Shown here: piece after piece, positions 7,830-14,783 of the stretch
Numbering within the stretch: the stretch's first letter is position 1
Layout of the letters: every line of letters begins with the position of its first letter
NCBI GenBank assembly: GCA_964349355.1
Contig: CAYGFZ010000043.1
Location: forward strand, 1-17,724
Direction of reading: 5' to 3'
Length of the DNA: 17,724 nucleotides
Source of the DNA: JAUVXE01 sp964349355
Lineage (GTDB): Bacteria; Actinomycetota; Coriobacteriia; Anaerosomatales; SLCP01
Made by a program: the position numbers and the translations under genes
The notes under the pieces: model-generated
What the model was told of the DNA's origin: nothing
What the model saw: only the letters and a program-made list of their open reading frames with translations
The model's database searches: none

Positions 7830-8501
7830 ATGGCACGCCAACGGAGTCTCTTCGACATCGTCGGGCCGGTGATGGTCGGCCCCTCCTCGAGTCACACCGC
7901 CGGGGCGGTCCGTCTCGGACTGCTCGCCCGTGCCGTCTTCGGCGGTCTGCCCTCGTCCGCACGCATCGAGCTGCACGGCTCGTTCGCGTCCACGGGCCGT
8001 GGACACGGCACGGATCTCGCCCTCATAGCCGGTCTCCTCGGCATCTCGCCAGACGACCTGGCGATCCGCGATGCGATTCGTCTGGCCGATGACGCAGGTC
8101 TGCCGGTGGATTTCGTGGCCGCAGACCTCGGAGAGGTGCACCCCAACACGGCGCGCATCGAGCTCTCCTCGGCAGACGGGCGTGTGGTGACCCTTCAGGG
8201 CTCGTCCCTCGGCGGTGGCGATGTCGTGCTCACCTCCATCGACAGTTACGACGTAGAGCTGACCGGAGAGCTGCCGCTCCTGCTCATCGCGCACCTCGAC
8301 CGTCCCGGCGAGATCGCCGCGGTCAGTGCCGTGCTCGCCGAGGAGGGCGTCAACATCGCGCGCATGCAGGTCTCACGCGAGCGTCGCGGTGCAGGCGCGC
8401 TCATGGTCATCGAGACCGACGTGCCGGTCGGAGCCGGCGCGGTGAAGCGCATCTCGGCCGCACCGGGCATCACCGACGTGCGAGTCGTCCCTTCGGTCTG
8501 A
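7830..8501 (+). CDS. sdaAB: L-serine dehydratase, beta subunit
   Basis: The protein is 223 residues, the usual length for the separate beta chain of the iron-sulfur L-serine ammonia-lyase, which converts L-serine to pyruvate and ammonia in the cytoplasm. The N-terminal half has the family signature FDIVGPVMVGPSSSHTAGAV at residues 8-27, and GRGHGTDLALIAGLLG follows near residue 60. The C-terminal 75 or so residues form an ACT domain (LLLIAHLDRPGEIAAVSAVL), which commonly binds an amino-acid effector. The ATG at 7830 has no good ribosome binding site but sits just after a -10-like TACAAT. The alpha subunit lies about 2.4 kb downstream on the same strand, separated by the minus-strand feo operon. 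The 3' end overlaps the Cys-rich gene on the other strand by 32 bases. Confidence 0.94.
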   Translation: MARQRSLFDIVGPVMVGPSSSHTAGAVRLGLLARAVFGGLPSSARIELHGSFASTGRGHGTDLALIAGLLGISPDDLAIRDAIRLADDAGLPVDFVAADLGEVHPNTARIELSSADGRVVTLQGSSLGGGDVVLTSIDSYDVELTGELPLLLIAHLDRPGEIAAVSAVLAEEGVNIARMQVSRERRGAGALMVIETDVPVGAGAVKRISAAPGITDVRVVPSV

Positions 8502-8643
8502 CCGGGGCGCGGTCCTTCGACGGGCACGCGCTCGCACACGCCGTGCACGCTCCCGCGCACGAGGTCGCCTTGAGAGCGTTACAGCGCGGACAGCGGATCT
8601 CTTCGGCGTCCATGCCACAGACCGGACAGGTGAGAGCGATCAT
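8470..8643 (-). CDS. 57-residue cysteine-rich protein at the end of the feo operon
   Basis: The ATG directly follows the feoB stop (TAG then ATG) with GGGGTGG a few bases upstream inside feoB. The small protein has eight cysteines in two groups. A zinc-ribbon-like pair CPVCG/CPRC uses Cys6, Cys9, Cys18 and Cys21. A second cluster, CAGACTACASACP, uses Cys29, Cys33, Cys36 and Cys40 with C-x3-C-x2-C-x3-C-P spacing that resembles a ferredoxin motif. The tail is basic (RPKGRLARR). There is no membrane segment. Its place after feoA and feoB suggests a metal-binding accessory, by analogy with the non-homologous FeoC and Cys-rich proteins of other feo operons; that role is inference. The last 32 bases overlap the end of sdaAB on the opposite strand. 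Confidence 0.72.
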   Translation of the reverse strand: MIALTCPVCGMDAEEIRCPRCNALKATSCAGACTACASACPSKDRAPVRPKGRLARR

Positions 8644-10506
8644 CTAGACCACCCCGATGAGCCGGGCGAGCACTCCACCGGTGACGAACGCGAGGGTCAC
8701 CGAGGCCACAAAGAGTCCCGCGACGTACGCGGCGCCCCGCTCCTTCCAGATCACCACGATACTTGCGATGCACGGCACGAAGAGCGTGATCGTCACCATC
8801 GAGACGAGGAGCTGCGCGGCAGTGAGGTTCATCGTGAAGAACCCGGCAGCCCCGAAGTCACGGCGCACGAAGCCCATCACGAACGCCGTCGCCGCCTCCG
8901 TGGGAAGTCCGAGCCACCCGACGGTGATCGGAGCCACGAGCACCTGAATACCTTCAAGAGCGCCGATAATCTCCAGTGTCGATATCAGCGCGGCACCGAT
9001 CAGGAAGAAGAGTGTGACCTCCTTCATGAAGTGGTAGACCTTCATGAAGCTCTTGCGGAGCACGTTGTCCAGGCGCGGCACCCGCAGGCTCGGCAGGTCG
9101 ATCAACAGGTCGGTCGACACGCCAGGCGCAAGGCGATGGAGAACGGTTCCCACGCCGACGAAGATCACGAACAGGGCGGCGAAGTAACCCGCAGCGTATG
9201 CCGGACCCACACCGGCCATGAGGGCGGCGATGACCGCGATCTGGGCCGAACAGGGCACGGCGATCGCCATGAGCGCCGTAGCGATGAACCGCTCGCGCTT
9301 GCTCCCGAGGATGCGCGTCGTGAGTGTGCCCATCGTCACGCAGCCCAGGCCGAGAATGAGCGGGATGACCGCACGTCCGTTGAGCCCGATACCCGTGAGC
9401 GCGCGATCAGCCAGCGCGGCGATCCTCGGCAGGTATCCCGAGTCCTCAAGGAGAGCTAAAAGGATGTAGAAGCCCGTCACGAGCGGCAGTATCACGCCGA
9501 AGAGGTAGGTCGGCGTCATCGTGAGCACGCCGAACTCGCCCGCCAGGATCGTGTAGGGAACGGAGCTCTCGGCGAACACCAGGCCGACCACGCTGCGCAC
9601 GACCGGTTCGACGCGTTCGATCATGAGATCCTCTTCGAGCAGCCCGACCACGCCGCCCGCGATCCACTCGCCGAGCACCTTGTACATGCCGAAGAGCAGT
9701 AGCGCGAGCAACGGCAGTCCCGTTGCCGGGTGCATCATGACCGAGGAGAGCTTCGCGGATAGCCCTGCTCCCTCGGTGGTGTGCGTCACGACGTGCCCGA
9801 CCATGTCGTTCACTCGTTCACGGCGTCGGAGATAGATCGTGTCGCGCTGGTCGCCGGGTTCGGTGCCGTGGCACTGTGCGACGGTCTCGTCGCCCTCGAG
9901 GAGCAGGAGTGCCTCGGCGCGCGAACCGACGCGCGACGCGGCCAAGACGAGATCCTCTTCGAGCTTCGGATCGGCGTGCCCCGCGCGGGCTTCCGAAAGC
10001 GCCCGGGACTTGAGCTCGGAGATCCCCTCGCCGCGCACCGCAACCGTCTCGATCACCGGCACGCCGAGGAGGTCCTCGAGCAGGTCGCGGTCGACGGACA
10101 CGCCGCTGTTGCGGGCCTCGTCGGTCATGTTGAGCGACACGATCATCCGCTTGCCCATGTCGAGAAGGTGGAGCGTGAGGAAGAGGTCGCGCTCGAGGTG
10201 AACGGCGTCGACCACGTTGATGACCACGTCGGCCTCGAGAATGACGTCCCGGGCGACCCGCTCTTCATCGTTGAAGGAGGAGACGCCGTAGACCCCCGGC
10301 GTGTCCACGAGGTCCGCTTCGCCGAACGTCCCGCGGAGTATCTCGACGGTCGTGCCCGGGAAGTTGCTGACCTCGGCGTAGGTTCCCGTGAGCCCGTTGA
10401 AGACGACAGACTTGCCGACGTTCGGGTTGCCTACGAGGACGACCATGGCGGCCCCCTCACGACTGGGTGCTATCGCTGGCGCATGACAGTGAGTCCTATC
10501 GGGCAT
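8644..10506 (-). CDS. feoB: ferrous iron transport protein B (GTP-dependent Fe2+ permease)
   Basis: FeoB imports Fe(II) across the cytoplasmic membrane. At 620 residues it is shorter than the roughly 770-residue E. coli protein but normal for many bacteria. The N-terminal G domain shows G1 GNPNVGKS (26-33), the switch PGTTVE, G3 DTPG (68-71) and G4 NMTD (126-129). The membrane part has two Gate-type regions, including the conserved cysteine motifs VPCSAQI and FVPCIASIVVIWKE and the segment GLGCVTMGTLTTR. The ATG at 10506 is chosen because GGAGGAG lies five to six bases upstream and the start overlaps the feoA stop (ATGCCCGATAG). The frame extends ten codons further upstream, but that part lies inside feoA. 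The Cys-rich gene begins immediately after the stop. Confidence 0.95.
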   Translation of the reverse strand: MPDRTHCHAPAIAPSREGAAMVVLVGNPNVGKSVVFNGLTGTYAEVSNFPGTTVEILRGTFGEADLVDTPGVYGVSSFNDEERVARDVILEADVVINVVDAVHLERDLFLTLHLLDMGKRMIVSLNMTDEARNSGVSVDRDLLEDLLGVPVIETVAVRGEGISELKSRALSEARAGHADPKLEEDLVLAASRVGSRAEALLLLEGDETVAQCHGTEPGDQRDTIYLRRRERVNDMVGHVVTHTTEGAGLSAKLSSVMMHPATGLPLLALLLFGMYKVLGEWIAGGVVGLLEEDLMIERVEPVVRSVVGLVFAESSVPYTILAGEFGVLTMTPTYLFGVILPLVTGFYILLALLEDSGYLPRIAALADRALTGIGLNGRAVIPLILGLGCVTMGTLTTRILGSKRERFIATALMAIAVPCSAQIAVIAALMAGVGPAYAAGYFAALFVIFVGVGTVLHRLAPGVSTDLLIDLPSLRVPRLDNVLRKSFMKVYHFMKEVTLFFLIGAALISTLEIIGALEGIQVLVAPITVGWLGLPTEAATAFVMGFVRRDFGAAGFFTMNLTAAQLLVSMVTITLFVPCIASIVVIWKERGAAYVAGLFVASVTLAFVTGGVLARLIGVV

Positions 10507-10771
10507 CGGTGCCCTCCTCCGAGTGCGAGACGACACTGATGCGGCGGGCGAGCCCTCGGCCGATAGCGATCTCCTGGCGGCCCGACTTGACGACGATGGG
10601 GCCTGCGGGGATACGGGTCACGCACGAGAGCATCGCGCCCTCGGCCATGCCGAAGCGCAGCGCGGCGACCCGTGCCATCTCGTCATCGATGTGCTCTACG
10701 CAGAAACAGTCGCCGCGACGAACGCGGTCAAGGGATATCGCGCCTGCGGATGCGGATGCGGATGCGGCCAT
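10496..10771 (-). CDS. feoA: ferrous iron transport protein A (SH3-like)
   Basis: The protein is 91 residues, a small cytoplasmic SH3-like partner of FeoB. The family pattern is visible: ARVAALRFGMAEGAMLSCV, then GPIVVKSGRQEIAIGRGLAR. The start is the ATG at 10771, where AGGAGG stands five bases upstream. An ATG at 10807 is in frame but without such a site. The N-terminus carries an unusual Ala-Ser repeat (MAASASASAGA) written by a hexanucleotide repeat at 10745-10768 and probably disordered. It overlaps feoB by 11 bases, so translation is likely coupled. A strong promoter and a dyad lie just upstream. Confidence 0.9.
   Translation of the reverse strand: MAASASASAGAISLDRVRRGDCFCVEHIDDEMARVAALRFGMAEGAMLSCVTRIPAGPIVVKSGRQEIAIGRGLARRISVVSHSEEGTDAR
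10745..10768. repeat. hexanucleotide repeat inside the feoA start
   Basis: Three exact copies of TGCGGA are followed by a fourth, TGCGGC. They encode the Ala-Ser repeat at the FeoA N-terminus. A change in copy number would keep the reading frame, so variation here would only alter linker length. Confidence 0.8.
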
Positions 10772-10801
10772 GTGATCCTCCTGCAGTTCGACGTCGTGTG
10801 T

Positions 10802-10831
10802 TTGCATGTGCTAAGGGCTGTGCAGTTGCAA
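10802..10831. promoter_or_regulatory. imperfect dyad over the feo transcript start, candidate metal-regulator operator
   Basis: TTGCATGTGC (10802-10811) and GCAGTTGCAA (10822-10831) are inverted repeats with two mismatches across a 10-base centre. The element adjoins the -10 box and covers the expected transcript start, where a repressor would block. It is not an obvious match to the classic DtxR/IdeR or Fur boxes, so the regulator is unknown. Confidence 0.35.
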
Positions 10832-10859
10832 TACTACGCCCGCATGATAGCAGGGTCAA
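10831..10859 (-). promoter_or_regulatory. sigma-70-type promoter of the feoA-feoB operon
   Basis: On the minus strand there is TTGACC (-35, 10854-10859), a 17-base spacer and TAGTAT (-10, 10831-10836). Both hexamers match the consensus at five of six and four to five of six positions. The predicted start near 10824 gives a 5' leader of about 50 bases to the feoA ATG. Confidence 0.68.
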
Positions 10860-10912
10860 GTACCTCTGTGCCGCGAAAGACGGCCTGGCGCGCGCCGCCG
10901 GCCGCTTCGCGG

Positions 10913-10918
10913 TACAAT
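10913..10918 (+). promoter_or_regulatory. -10-like element upstream of sdaAA
   Basis: TACAAT lies 24 bases before the GTG start of sdaAA, the same hexamer that precedes sdaAB. I see no -35 at the expected spacing, where the sequence is all G/C. An AAAGGAG ribosome binding site lies between this element and the start codon, so this transcript would have a short leader. Confidence 0.35.
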
Positions 10919-10942
10919 CCGCTCGTCTGAAAGGAGCGCCTC

Positions 10943-11964
10943 GTGGCCTACACCTCCTTCGCCGATCTGCTCTCCGGCGCCGTAGCGCACGGCTCGATCT
11001 CCGCGGCGGCCCTCCGGCTCGAAGCCGTCGAGACCGGACGTACCGCCGAGGAGATCCGAATCCGGATGCACGACACGCTCGCCGCGATGCGCGAGTCCGT
11101 TGCGGTGGGCCGCTCGGGCGAAGCGCGCTCTCGCTCCGGGCTCACGGGCGGCGATGCCGCGCGTCTGGCCGCGCACAGCGACGGCCTCGTCGGCGAGCCC
11201 TTCGCCGCCGCGCTCGCATCGGCGCTCGCTGTCAGTGAGGTGAACGCCGCGATGGGCCGCATCGTCGCAGCGCCTACCGGGGGAGCTTCAGGGGTCGTGC
11301 CGGGCGTGCTGCTCACCGTTGCAGAGCGGATTGGCGCCGACGACGAGCAGGTGGTCGATGCTCTCTTGGCTGCAGGCGCCATCGGCGGCATCATCGCCGC
11401 GCGCGCGTCTCTCTCCGGCGCTGCAGGTGGTTGTCAGGCGGAGATCGGCTCGGCTGCAGCGATGGCGGCCGGAGCGGCGGTCGAGTTGCTCGGAGGGACG
11501 CCGGGGCAGAGCGGTCACGCGGCCTCACTCGCGCTGCAGGGGCTCCTCGGCCTGGTGTGCGACCCGGTCGGGGGACTCGTCGAGGTTCCGTGCGTCGTAC
11601 GAAACGCGACCGGGGCGGCCGTCGCCCTCGCAGGGATGGAGATGGCGCTCGCTGGAGTGGAGTTCCCGATACCCTTCGACGAGGTAGTCAAGGCCGCCGC
11701 TCACGTGGGGCGCAGTCTTCCTCCGTCACTCAAGGAGACGGCCCGTGGAGGACTCGCCGCGACCCCCACCGGCACCGCCCTTGGCGTCACGGCGCGAAAG
11801 GGCGNNNNNNNNNNNNNNNNNNNNNNNNNNNNNNNNNNNNNNNNNNNNNNNNNNNNNNNNNNNNNNNNNNNNNNNNNNNNNNNNNNNNNNNNNNNNNNNN
11901 NNNNGGACTCGCCGCGACCCCCACCGGCACCGCCCTTGGCGTCACGGCGCGAAAGGGCGGCTGA
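10943..11964 (+). CDS. sdaAA: L-serine dehydratase, alpha (Fe-S) subunit, interrupted by an assembly gap
   Basis: This is the catalytic chain of the iron-sulfur L-serine ammonia-lyase. The GTG start has AAAGGAG at 10930-10936. The protein carries the catalytic loop AAPTGGASGVVPGVL (109-123) and three conserved cysteines that hold the [4Fe-4S] cluster: Cys164 in GGCQAEIGSA, and Cys206 and Cys217 in CDPVGGLVEVPC. As written, the frame breaks at the 100-N gap (11805-11904). The 55 bases before the gap (11750-11804) recur exactly after it (11905-11959). Removing the gap and one copy gives a clean 288-residue protein ending in GVTARKGG and TGA at 11962-11964, the normal length. The break is an assembly artefact, not a mutation. 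Confidence 0.93.
11750..11959. repeat. 100-N gap flanked by an exact 55-bp direct repeat (assembly overlap)
   Basis: The 55-bp copies are at 11750-11804 and 11905-11959, with 100 N between them. The repeat codes for the end of sdaAA, and collapsing it restores that gene, so the duplication is best read as two contig ends that overlap by one k-mer length and were scaffolded without being merged. Confidence 0.95.
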
Positions 11965-11966
11965 CG

Positions 11967-12293
11967 ATGGGCTCCCCGGACGGCGTTCCAATGAACCCCG
12001 GTCCTCGCGACCCCGGGCACGCGCTCTCTCCGGAAGATACCCTGCGCGCGCTCGAGAGCGCGCAACTCCGCGCCGAAGGGGTGGTCGTCGAGACAGGCAG
12101 GGCGACCGAACTTGGCCGCATCACAACCCTATACGTACCGTTCCTCAGCCCGGTATTCAGGACAGCGCTGCTCTCACCGATGGAACTAGGTGTGGCGGTC
12201 GCAGCATCGTCTGTCGTTTTCTGGGTGTTCGAGGCCGATAAGCTGGTGCGCCGACTGCATGTCACCACGCCCGCACCGGGGGAGGAGGTGTGA
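11967..12293 (+). CDS. internally deleted remnant of a P-type cation-transporting ATPase
   Basis: The ORF encodes 108 residues with pieces of a P2-type cation ATPase in the right order but lacking the catalytic core. Residues 18-30 (HALSPEDTLRALE) resemble the N-terminal cation-ATPase domain. Residues 39-51 (VVVETGRATELGR) match the end of the actuator domain and the helix after it. Residues 55-97 (LYVPFLSPVFRTALLSPMEL, a hydrophobic helix, then FEADKLVRR) match the last transmembrane hairpin and C-terminus. The phosphorylation site DKTGT and the nucleotide-binding domain are absent. It therefore cannot be an ion pump; it is either a pseudogene remnant or a reused small membrane protein. The start lacks a good ribosome binding site. 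Its TGA overlaps the next gene's ATG (TGATG). The match is recognised by pattern, not by alignment. Confidence 0.7.
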   Translation: MGSPDGVPMNPGPRDPGHALSPEDTLRALESAQLRAEGVVVETGRATELGRITTLYVPFLSPVFRTALLSPMELGVAVAASSVVFWVFEADKLVRRLHVTTPAPGEEV

Positions 12294-13789
12294 TGCCAGC
12301 TCCGGACAGTAGGGTAGGCCGGACGCCGTGGTTCGTCCCGGCCACGCTGCGCGCACGCCTTGCGCTGGCGTTCCTGGTCACCAATCTTGTCGTCGTCGGC
12401 ATCGCAGTGCTGATGTTCTTTCTGGTCTCGCAGGCCACGCCGACACCGGGCGACCCCGGTCCTGATGCCTTGCTCTTTGTGATCGTCGTCTCCCTGGGGA
12501 TCGCGACGGTAGCAGGACTCTCGGTGGGGCTTATCATGACGAGCCTCATCCGCAGACCACTCGAGTCACTGGCATCGACGCTCGGAAAGTACGGCCATGG
12601 GGCCCTGGAGGGCCACTCTCCCGGAACGCTTCCGGTCGAACGATACCTGCCCGAGGAGTTCCGCTCCCTCGTCGATGTCTTCGAAAGCGTGCTCGACCAT
12701 CTTGCTCGGCGTCAGTCCGAACTCCTCTCCGCCGAGCAAGCCGCCGAGGCGTCGGCACGAAATCTAGCGTTCGCCGTAGTCGATTCGAGCGAGGCGAAGT
12801 TGCTCGTGCAGGGGGGCGCTATCGTCATCGCCAACCCCGCCGCGTCTCTCCTGCTCGGTGTGCCCGTGGCCGAACTCGTGGGCTTGCCTGGAGCGACGCT
12901 TTTCGACCGGCTTCGAATCACTGCTGGTTCGGCCGAGGAGCTGACCTCCGCACAGCTTATCGAGGCTGCGCTCGAAGGCCCCGTGCAAATCTGCATCGAC
13001 CGCGCCGACGGCTCACGTCGCTGGGCCGAGGCCCGGGCCGTCGCACACGAGGACGGCGAGCGTACACTCCTCATCACCGCGCGGGACATCACAGAGCAGC
13101 GTCGCGTCCAGGACCTCCGCGCCGAGGTGATCTCTCTCATCTCGCACGACCTGCGCGCTCCGTTGACCGTCATCGCCGGCTACCTCGATCTGCTCGAGCG
13201 GCCTCTCGATGACGAGCGGCGCTCGGCGGCGGCGGCCTCAGCTCGCCGCTCAGCCGCGCGCATGAGCGAGTTGATCGAGGACATCCTGGGTGCGACACGG
13301 GCAGAGGAACTCTTCGCCCCATCATCCTTCACGCCGGTCAGACTCGCGTCTCTCGCCGAGGACACTGTGAGTTCGCTGGAGCACACCGCTGCGCACCGGA
13401 TGAGTGTGCGCTCTCTCTCGCCGGGAGTCGTCCTCGGTGAGGAGCGTCGCCTGCGGCAGGCACTCGTCAATCTCGTCTCCAACGCCATCCGGTACACGCC
13501 CGCGACAGGCGAGATCGTCGTGACGGTCGAACGCGTCGACGGGTACGTGAGACTTTCCGTCGACGACGACGGACCCGGGATCCCGGTCGCCGATCGCGAG
13601 CTTGTTTTCGAGCGCTTCACCCGGCTGGGAGCCGACACGGACACCTCGCCCGGGGGTTTCGGGCTCGGCCTCTACATAGTGAAAGTCATCGCCGAAAGCC
13701 ACGGGGGACGGGTGCGTATCGAGGATGCCGGCGGGAACTCGGGCGCCCGATTCGTGATCACGCTGCCCGCCGCTCCGGAACCCGAATGA
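12293..13789 (+). CDS. membrane-bound sensor histidine kinase (HAMP-PAS-HisKA-HATPase)
   Basis: The protein is 498 residues from the ATG at 12293, with GGAGGAGG just upstream. Transmembrane helices lie at about 21-46 and 59-84, with only a short Pro/Gly-rich outer loop between them, so sensing is probably in the membrane or cytoplasm. A HAMP-like linker follows (85-140) and then a PAS domain (155-265, ending ITARDITEQR). The kinase core is complete: H-box SLISHDLRAPLTVI with His285, N-box VNLVSNAIRYTP, G1 DDDGPGI and G2 GGFGLGLYIVKVIAESHGG. It should autophosphorylate and pass phosphate to a response regulator, but none is encoded nearby, so it is an orphan in this window. It overlaps the ATPase remnant by one base and converges on ddl. 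Confidence 0.93.
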   Translation: MPAPDSRVGRTPWFVPATLRARLALAFLVTNLVVVGIAVLMFFLVSQATPTPGDPGPDALLFVIVVSLGIATVAGLSVGLIMTSLIRRPLESLASTLGKYGHGALEGHSPGTLPVERYLPEEFRSLVDVFESVLDHLARRQSELLSAEQAAEASARNLAFAVVDSSEAKLLVQGGAIVIANPAASLLLGVPVAELVGLPGATLFDRLRITAGSAEELTSAQLIEAALEGPVQICIDRADGSRRWAEARAVAHEDGERTLLITARDITEQRRVQDLRAEVISLISHDLRAPLTVIAGYLDLLERPLDDERRSAAAASARRSAARMSELIEDILGATRAEELFAPSSFTPVRLASLAEDTVSSLEHTAAHRMSVRSLSPGVVLGEERRLRQALVNLVSNAIRYTPATGEIVVTVERVDGYVRLSVDDDGPGIPVADRELVFERFTRLGADTDTSPGGFGLGLYIVKVIAESHGGRVRIEDAGGNSGARFVITLPAAPEPE

Positions 13790-13823
13790 ATCGTCGCGAA
13801 CCCGCTCGCGTTCCTGTAGCGTT

Positions 13824-14759
13824 TCAGCGCCCCTCGAGTGCGAGGTCTACCAGTCTGTCGCACAGTTCCGGGAACTCTATCCCCGCCGCCCGGGCCGCGT
13901 CCGGAAGCAGACTTGTACGTGTCATTCCGGGGATGGTGTTGACCTCGAGCAGATAGACCGTACCGTCCTCGGCGACGATCAAGTCTGCTCTAGACATCCC
14001 CCGACAGCCAAGAGTGCGGTGTGCTTCGAGCGAGAGTCGCTCACACTCCGCGCGCGCCTTCTCGCTCACCCTCGCCGGAATGATGTGCCTGCTCATGCCG
14101 GGAACGTACTTCGACTCGTAGTCGTAGAACTCATGTTCGGGCACGATCTCGAGGACGGGAAGCGCGAGAAGCTCGGCGTTGCCGAGCACTCCTACGGTGA
14201 CCTCCACCCCGGCGATGAACCGCTCGACAAGGACGCTGTCGTCTCGGCGGAACGCCGCGGCGATCGCGGCGGGCAGCTCAGAGGGGTCGTGCGCGATCGT
14301 GACCCCTATCGCGGATCCTTCGTTGGCTGGTTTGACGACCGTCTTGGTTCCCAGTACCGCAGTGATCGCATCCTGGTCGACGGGATCGCCCGCACGCAGG
14401 TGCACGTAGGCGGGGGTGGCGATTCCAGCATGCCCGAAGAAATGCTTCGACATCACCTTGTCCATCGCCAGCGCGCTCGCGAGCACGCCGGAACCCACGT
14501 AAGGAAGCCCGAGGAGCTCGAGGAGCCCTTGCACGGTTCCGTCCTCGCCGTACCGCCCGTGCAGGCACACGAAGACCACGTCCGGTGACGCCTCGACGAG
14601 GTCGGCCATGAACCCTTCCGCCCCACTGTCGACCTGCACCGGGTCATGTCCGGCCGCCGAGAGCGCCTCGGCGACCTGTGCCCCGGTGTTCAGCGACACC
14701 TCACGCTCGGCGGACACGCCGCCCATCAGAACCGCTACCTTAAGTGCTTTCCCGGCCAC
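13824..14759 (-). CDS. ddl: D-alanine--D-alanine ligase
   Basis: This cytoplasmic ATP-grasp enzyme joins two D-alanines for the peptidoglycan stem peptide. The chosen start is the GTG at 14759, seven bases after GGAGG; the GTG at 14765 would be too close to that site. It has 311 residues, which is normal. Visible motifs: MGGVSAEREVSLNTG with the substrate-binding Glu, FVCLHGRYGEDGTVQGLLEL, VVKPANEGSAIGV, DYESKY, and VNTIPGMTRTSLLP with the metal-binding residues. KY in the omega loop is the D-Ala-D-Ala type, not the vancomycin-resistance type. The second Ser of the usual EGSS loop is Ala, while the first (active-site) Ser is kept. It probably shares an operon with the membrane protein upstream (24-base gap). 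Confidence 0.95.
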   Translation of the reverse strand: MAGKALKVAVLMGGVSAEREVSLNTGAQVAEALSAAGHDPVQVDSGAEGFMADLVEASPDVVFVCLHGRYGEDGTVQGLLELLGLPYVGSGVLASALAMDKVMSKHFFGHAGIATPAYVHLRAGDPVDQDAITAVLGTKTVVKPANEGSAIGVTIAHDPSELPAAIAAAFRRDDSVLVERFIAGVEVTVGVLGNAELLALPVLEIVPEHEFYDYESKYVPGMSRHIIPARVSEKARAECERLSLEAHRTLGCRGMSRADLIVAEDGTVYLLEVNTIPGMTRTSLLPDAARAAGIEFPELCDRLVDLALEGR

Positions 14760-14783
14760 AAGCACCCCTCCGATGTCGCGAGA

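Noticed and set aside
10772..10942. A riboswitch in the feoA-sdaAA spacer
   Set aside because: Leaders on both sides are too short (about 50 bases or less) and no conserved riboswitch core is visible; promoter elements explain the spacer.
11750..11959. Biological tandem duplication in sdaAA
   Set aside because: Exact 55-bp identity on both sides of 100 N, the same repeat length at the other gap, and restoration of a normal protein on collapse all indicate an assembly overlap.
13795..13810. Hairpin CGCGA/TCGCG between the convergent kinase and ddl genes as a terminator
   Set aside because: Only a 5-bp stem with no T-tract; too weak to call in G/C-rich DNA.
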